From positions 1-11,903 of the forward strand of contig PKTC01000140.1 in the NCBI GenBank assembly GCA_002869305.1: a stretch of DNA of 11,903 nt, given 5' to 3'. Below, piece after piece: positions 7,917 to 11,903 of this stretch. The notes below the pieces were generated by a model. The model searched no databases. It was not told the DNA's origin and worked only from the letters and a program-made list of their open reading frames with translations. This DNA is from Marinilabiliales bacterium. Its GTDB lineage: Bacteria > Bacteroidota > Bacteroidia > Bacteroidales > UBA12077. Both the position numbers and the translations under genes were made by a program. Position 1 is the stretch's first letter. Every line of letters starts with the position of its first letter.

Positions 7917-9713
7917 ATGCAAAAAATAAAAAACATAGCAATTATAGCACACGTTGATCACGGAAAGACTACCCTGGTTGATAAGATGCTGTTAATGGGA
8001 AAATTATTCCGTGAGAATGAGAACCCTGGAGATCTAATTTTAGATAGTAATGATCTGGAACGAGAGAGAGGAATAACGATTCTTTCCAAAAATGTTTCCG
8101 TTCAATATAAAGATTATAAAATCAATATTATTGATACTCCTGGTCACGCCGACTTTGGTGGTGAAGTGGAGCGGGTCTTAAATATGGCCGATGGTGTTCT
8201 TCTCCTAGTAGATGCCTTTGAAGGAACCATGCCGCAAACACGTTTTGTGCTTCAAAAAGCATTGACATTAGGATTAAAACCCATTGTTGTAATAAACAAG
8301 GTGGATAAACCAAACTGTAGACCAGAAGAAGTCCAAGAACAGGTTTTTGACCTGATGTTTAATCTGGACGCTAATGAAGATCAATTGGATTTTCCAACGG
8401 TTTATGGCTCTGCAAAACAAGGATGGATGTCTGATGACTGGAAAAATCCTACCAATAATATTAGTGCTTTAATGGACTGTATTTTGGAACACATTCCAGA
8501 TTCAAAATCTTATGAAGGAACACCGCAAATGTTAATTACATCATTGGATTATTCGTCGTATGTTGGAAGAATAGCCATAGGTAAACTTCTCAGAGGTACA
8601 TTAAAACAAGGTATGAACGTTTCTTTGGTTACCAGAGATCGCTCTGTAAAGCGCACCAAGATAAAAGAGCTGCTTACATACGAAGGTTTGGGAAAAAAGA
8701 AAGTTGACGAAGTAAAGTCAGGAGATATTTGTGCCTTAGTTGGTATCGAAGGGTTTTCAATAGGCGACACAATAGCAGATTTTGAAAATCCAGAAGGCTT
8801 AGACCCGATAGCCATTGATGAACCAACCATGAGCATGCTTTTTACTATAAATAATTCTCCCTTTTTTGGTCGAGAAGGTCAATTTGTTACTTCGCGTCAT
8901 TTAAAAGATCGTCTCGAAAAAGAACTTGAAAAAAACTTAGCGCTGCGCGTTGAACCAGCAGGTTCTGCAGACGCACACACCGTATATGGTAGAGGAGTTC
9001 TGCATTTATCTGTATTGATTGAAACAATGCGTAGAGAAGGTTATGAGCTTCAAGTTGGACAACCGAGAGTTATTATAAAAGAGGTAGATGGTGAGAAGTG
9101 TGAGCCCATTGAGTTCTTAACCGTTGATTTGCCAGAAGAGTATTCTGGAAAAGCAATTGAAATAATTCAACAACGAAAAGGCGAAATGATGAATATGGAG
9201 CGAAAAAACGACCGTATTTTATTAGAATTTCATATGCCATCGCGTGGAATTATAGGCTTAAAAAATATCATGATGACTGCAACTGCAGGAGAAGCCGTAA
9301 TAGCACATCGATTTAAAGCCTTTGAGCCTTATAAAGGTGATTTCGAAAAACGTCAGGTTGGTTCGTTAATCGCAATCGAAACAGGACAAGCCATTGCGTA
9401 TGCTCTTGATAAATTACAAGATCGAGGCCGGTTTTTTGTTGCGCCAATGGAAGAAATCTACGAAGGTCAAGTTGTTGGTGAAAACACCAAAGAAGGCGAT
9501 ATTGGTGTGAACATTACTAAAACTAAAAAACTTTCTAACGTTAGAGCATCTGGAACTGATGATAAAGTTAGACTTGCACCTCCAATTAAATTTTCATTGG
9601 AAGAAGCATTAGAGTATATTCAAGCAGATGAGTATGTTGAAGTTACACCTAAATCAATTCGCTTAAGAAAAATTTATCTGAAAGAACACGAACGTAAAAG
9701 AATGCCAAAATAA
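7917..9713 (+). CDS. typA: Translational GTPase TypA/BipA
   Basis: This 598-residue ribosome-associated GTPase is close to the usual length of about 600-615. The GTPase domain shows G1 AHVDHGKT (11-18), the switch I stretch ERERGITI (48-55), G3 DTPGH (73-77), G4 NKVD (127-130) and a G5-like GSAKQG near 163-168. An EF-Tu-like beta-barrel follows at about 200-290. The EF-G-like domains III and V follow, with GRGVLHLSVL near 358-367 and the domain V stretch MPSRGIIGLK near 440. A TypA-specific C-terminal domain runs from about 485 and ends in a basic tail. TypA binds 70S ribosomes at the EF-G site and supports 50S assembly and growth under cold or stress. All nucleotide-binding motifs are intact. 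It has its own candidate promoter and ends at a hairpin shared with convergent exoA. Confidence 0.98.
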   Translation: MQKIKNIAIIAHVDHGKTTLVDKMLLMGKLFRENENPGDLILDSNDLERERGITILSKNVSVQYKDYKINIIDTPGHADFGGEVERVLNMADGVLLLVDAFEGTMPQTRFVLQKALTLGLKPIVVINKVDKPNCRPEEVQEQVFDLMFNLDANEDQLDFPTVYGSAKQGWMSDDWKNPTNNISALMDCILEHIPDSKSYEGTPQMLITSLDYSSYVGRIAIGKLLRGTLKQGMNVSLVTRDRSVKRTKIKELLTYEGLGKKKVDEVKSGDICALVGIEGFSIGDTIADFENPEGLDPIAIDEPTMSMLFTINNSPFFGREGQFVTSRHLKDRLEKELEKNLALRVEPAGSADAHTVYGRGVLHLSVLIETMRREGYELQVGQPRVIIKEVDGEKCEPIEFLTVDLPEEYSGKAIEIIQQRKGEMMNMERKNDRILLEFHMPSRGIIGLKNIMMTATAGEAVIAHRFKAFEPYKGDFEKRQVGSLIAIETGQAIAYALDKLQDRGRFFVAPMEEIYEGQVVGENTKEGDIGVNITKTKKLSNVRASGTDDKVRLAPPIKFSLEEALEYIQADEYVEVTPKSIRLRKIYLKEHERKRMPK

Positions 9714-9749
9714 GATTTTAAAATCCTTTTTATATTTTTTGATTATTGA

Positions 9750-9786
9750 AAAACCCTGCTGAAGGTATAATCTTCAGCAGGGTTTT
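9750..9786. terminator. Bidirectional intrinsic terminator between typA and exoA
   Basis: A perfect 15-bp inverted repeat pairs AAAACCCTGCTGAAG (9750-9764) with CTTCAGCAGGGTTTT (9772-9786) around a 7-base loop. A run of A precedes it and a run of T follows, so transcripts from both strands end in a GC-rich stem and a U tract. It lies 36 bases after the typA stop and 11 bases beyond the exoA stop, as expected for convergent genes. Confidence 0.93.
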
Positions 9787-9797
9787 GGTTTTTAATT

Positions 9798-10568
9798 TTA
9801 AAATTCAAGTTCCACCGCAACAGGACAGTGATCCGAATGATGAACTTCTTGTAAAATATCTGCATTTTTTAATTGTGGTCTTAGTGCTTCCGTAATCAAA
9901 TGGTAATCAATTCTCCATCCCAGATTTTTGGCTCTCGATCCAGCACGGTAGCTCCACCAGCTATATTGTTCGGGTTCAGTATTAAATTCTCTAAATGTAT
10001 CAATGAACCCACTAGCAATAAATTGATCAAACCACTCTCTTTCTTCAGGTAAGAATCCAGAAGTTTTTTTGTGTCGTTCTGGGTGGTTTATATCAATTGG
10101 TTTATGGCAAATATTATAATCTCCGCTAACAATAATTTTAGGTCGTTCCTTTTTCAAATTGTCAATGTATTTTTTAAAATCAGCTAGATAATTCATTTTA
10201 AAATCCTGACGAACATCTCCTGTTGTTCCAGATGGAAAATAAGAGTTTATAATCGTAAGATCACCAAAATCAGCTCGAATGGTTCTTCCCTCTCTATCAT
10301 ATTTATCCAATCCTATTCCGGTTTCGATTTTATCTGGATCATCTTTACTAAAAATTGCGACACTACTGTATCCTTTTTTTTCTGCAGAGAACCAATAATG
10401 TTTATACCCGTGAACATCTAAAAATGAAGTATCAACCTGTTCTTTATGTGCTTTGGTTTCCTGAATTAATATTATATCAGGGCTTTCTTGTTTTAACCAA
10501 TCAAAAAACCCTTTATTTATGGCTGCTCTAATGCCATTAACATTGTAAGAGTAAATCTTTTTTATCAT
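9798..10568 (-). CDS. xth: Exodeoxyribonuclease III (AP endonuclease, EEP family)
   Basis: A 256-residue base-excision repair nuclease of the endonuclease/exonuclease/phosphatase fold, cleaving DNA at abasic sites and removing 3' blocking groups. Visible motifs in order are YNVNGIRA (8-15, metal-site Asn11), QETK (36-39, metal-ligand Glu37), SYFPSG (109-114, Tyr110 equivalent to the active-site Tyr), GDYNICH (149-155, catalytic Asp150 and Asn152), WRIDYH (218-223) and HSDHCPV (244-250, the catalytic Asp-His pair). Length matches the ExoA/XthA family (about 250-270) and all key residues are present. The start at MIKKIYSYNVNG is natural for the family. It is convergent with typA and divergent from rsgA, with 83 bases between the exoA and rsgA starts. 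I saw no full promoter match upstream; CATATTTG on the minus strand at 10592-10599 is one base off. Confidence 0.97.
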   Translation of the reverse strand: MIKKIYSYNVNGIRAAINKGFFDWLKQESPDIILIQETKAHKEQVDTSFLDVHGYKHYWFSAEKKGYSSVAIFSKDDPDKIETGIGLDKYDREGRTIRADFGDLTIINSYFPSGTTGDVRQDFKMNYLADFKKYIDNLKKERPKIIVSGDYNICHKPIDINHPERHKKTSGFLPEEREWFDQFIASGFIDTFREFNTEPEQYSWWSYRAGSRAKNLGWRIDYHLITEALRPQLKNADILQEVHHSDHCPVAVELEF

Positions 10569-10621
10569 CTATCAAACATTTTAAATCAAAACAAATATGG
10601 GAATAATATTGAAATATTTAA

Positions 10622-10629
10622 TACTTTCG
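10622..10629 (+). promoter_or_regulatory. Weak candidate -7 element for rsgA
   Basis: TACTTTCG differs from TAnnTTTG at one base and lies 22 bases before the rsgA TTG start, in the short exoA/rsgA divergent gap. That spacing is close to the one seen at typA. No -33 TTTG is visible at normal distance. Confidence 0.3.
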
Positions 10630-10651
10630 TACCATTCAAACCAATGAGAAA

Positions 10652-11581
10652 TTGAAAAAAGGAATCGTAACAAAATCAACTGGCAGCTGGTATTCTGTAA
10701 AAGACAATGAGACCGGAATAATTGTTTCCTGTAACATCAGAGGTAAGCTTCGTATACAAGGAATAAGAAGCACCAATCCAGTTGCTGTTGGCGATTTTGT
10801 TGAATATGAGTTGCAGGAAAATTCTGAAAACGGAGTTATTAAAAACATCCTTGATAGGAAAAACTACATCATAAGAAAGTCGACTAACCTCTCCAAACAA
10901 ACACATATCCTTGCAGCAAACCTTGATCAGGCAATACTAATGATTACCATTGCTTTTCCAGAAACATATACCATTTTTATCGATCTATTTTTAATTACCG
11001 CTGAAGCGTATAGGATTCCAGCAAAGTTGATTTTTAATAAAATAGATTTGTATAACCAGCAACAAAAGCAATATTTAAATGAATTAATTGACATCTATCA
11101 GAAGGCTGGGTACGAATGCTTTTCTGTTTCTGTTAAAGAGAATATTAACGTTTCTGAAATTACGCAATTATTAAAAAATAAAATTTCACTTCTTGCAGGA
11201 AATTCAGGTGTTGGAAAATCCTCCTTAATCAATATGATTGATCCTGGTATACAATTAAAAACATCTGAAATATCAGATTATCATAAATCAGGAAAGCATA
11301 CTACGACCTTTGCCGAGATGTTTGAATTGTCTGTTGGAGGATATGTTATTGATACTCCAGGAATAAGAGGTTTTGGTCTTCATGATATTCATGACGAAGA
11401 ACTTTTTCATTTTTTTCCTGAAATATTTAAAGCATCTGAAAATTGCAAGTACCATAATTGTACTCATCAGCATGAACCGGGTTGTGCGGTAAAAATTGCT
11501 ATAGAAAAAGGAACTGTTAGTCAATTAAGATATGAAAACTATCTAAATATACTGTTTGATGAAGAATCAAAGCATCGTTAG
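10652..11581 (+). CDS. rsgA: Small ribosomal subunit biogenesis GTPase RsgA (YjeQ)
   Basis: This 309-residue circularly permuted GTPase assists late 30S maturation and checks the decoding centre. An N-terminal OB-fold (about 1-70) has the family opening KGIVTKSTGSWYSV and the conserved RSTNPVAVGD (39-48). GTPase motifs come in the permuted order: G4 NKID (129-132), G5 near SVS (158-160), G1 GNSGVGKS (183-190), a Thr-rich G2 KHTTT (215-219) and G3 DTPG (234-237). The C-terminal zinc site is complete as CX4CXHX5C with Cys265, Cys270, His272 and Cys278. The start is TTG at 10652, because the family N-terminus begins exactly there and no in-frame ATG or GTG precedes it. An out-of-frame ATG at 10644 encodes only M-R-N, and its TGA overlaps the TTG. 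Confidence 0.97.
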   Translation: MKKGIVTKSTGSWYSVKDNETGIIVSCNIRGKLRIQGIRSTNPVAVGDFVEYELQENSENGVIKNILDRKNYIIRKSTNLSKQTHILAANLDQAILMITIAFPETYTIFIDLFLITAEAYRIPAKLIFNKIDLYNQQQKQYLNELIDIYQKAGYECFSVSVKENINVSEITQLLKNKISLLAGNSGVGKSSLINMIDPGIQLKTSEISDYHKSGKHTTTFAEMFELSVGGYVIDTPGIRGFGLHDIHDEELFHFFPEIFKASENCKYHNCTHQHEPGCAVKIAIEKGTVSQLRYENYLNILFDEESKHR

Positions 11582-11619
11582 TAAACAGTAATGTTCTATT
11601 TAAATTCATTTCGATTGCA

Positions 11620-11652
11620 TTTGTCATAAAACTTTAATTCGTCTTATTTTTT
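11620..11652 (+). promoter_or_regulatory. Weak candidate promoter for the right-edge lipoprotein gene
   Basis: TTTG at 11620-11623 is followed after 21 bases by TATTTTTT (11645-11652). This fits the Bacteroidota -33/-7 layout with one mismatch at the end of the -7 box. It lies in the 123-base gap between rsgA and the lipoprotein start. The region is T-rich, so a chance match is quite possible. Confidence 0.25.
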
Positions 11653-11704
11653 TTTATAACTTGTAAAATTAATTTTAGTTATGGCAATTAAACCGTGTTG
11701 ATGA

Positions 11705-11903
11705 ATGAAAAGATCATTTTATCTTTTTATAATTTTCTTTTCAGTTATGCTTTCTTGCAAAAACCAGCAAGAAGTTGATTTAAATTTGATGCATTTAAAT
11801 CATATAGCTTTTAGTGTTAACAGTGATCTAACAGTATTAAAAAAAGAAATCTTAAGTTTATCACATAACATTCAGTATAAAATACCATTTGATCAAGAAG
11901 TGG
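11705..11903 (+). CDS. Lipoprotein of unknown function, N-terminal part (runs off the window)
   Basis: The ATG at 11705 opens a frame that stays open for 66 codons to the window end. It begins MKRSFYLFIIFFSVMLSC, a lysine/arginine-led hydrophobic signal with the lipobox MLSC. The mature protein would begin at Cys18, followed by KNQQEVD. The visible mature part is polar and probably helical (VNSDLTVLKKEILSLSH), and I do not recognise a domain. An ATG four bases earlier is out of frame and closes after about 25 codons, so 11705 is the better start. It is on the same strand as rsgA, 123 bases after it, and is probably a separate transcript. Confidence 0.75.
   Translation, partial: MKRSFYLFIIFFSVMLSCKNQQEVDLNLMHLNHIAFSVNSDLTVLKKEILSLSHNIQYKIPFDQEV

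Noticed and set aside
11585..11600. AACA-GTAA-TGTT inverted repeat after rsgA as a terminator
   Set aside because: Only four A/T-rich base pairs and no T tract directly after it, so it is too weak to call.
11681..11701. Six-codon ORF (MAIKPC) just before the lipoprotein gene
   Set aside because: Too short to judge. It ends four bases before the lipoprotein ATG, and no attenuator hairpin or repeated regulatory codon is visible, so chance is the simplest explanation.

Overview
This AT-rich window reads as an ordinary chromosomal segment of a Bacteroidota bacterium. The evidence is a DUF2723 multispanning protein, a bactofilin/AtpZ pair of the kind that leads Bacteroidota F0 ATP synthase operons, candidate TAnnTTTG-type -7 promoter elements, weak or absent Shine-Dalgarno sequences, and a lipoprotein with a Bacteroidota-style lipobox. 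I see no mobile element, CRISPR array, tRNA or rRNA. No stretch over 300 bases lacks a gene.

Left part, minus strand (about 1-4495). Reading leftward from 4495, a SUI1/YciH-family translation factor is followed after 75 bases by a 966-residue secreted protein. That protein combines a gluzincin-type zinc peptidase domain (HELRH plus a downstream glutamate), a predicted beta-propeller and a predicted outer-membrane beta-barrel. About 155 bases further on, a tightly packed cluster begins: bactofilin, AtpZ, a 4-TM protein in the AtpI position, and possibly the first codons of the next gene (expected atpB) at the left edge. Bactofilin and atpZ overlap by about 50 bases, and atpZ and the 4-TM gene share a TAATG junction.

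Middle part, plus strand (4681-9713). A 1019-residue DUF2723 (GT-C-like) membrane protein ends in a strong intrinsic terminator. It is followed by typA/bipA, a ribosome-associated GTPase with its own candidate promoter.

Right part (9750-11903). A bidirectional hairpin terminator separates typA from the convergent exodeoxyribonuclease III gene on the minus strand. Divergent from the nuclease gene is rsgA, the circularly permuted 30S-maturation GTPase, which starts at TTG. The start of a lipoprotein gene of unknown function runs off the right edge.

Three genes (SUI1 homologue, typA, rsgA) concern translation or ribosome assembly, but they lie in separate transcription units. Nothing here clearly forms an undescribed multi-gene system. 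The most unusual single gene is the peptidase/propeller/barrel fusion.
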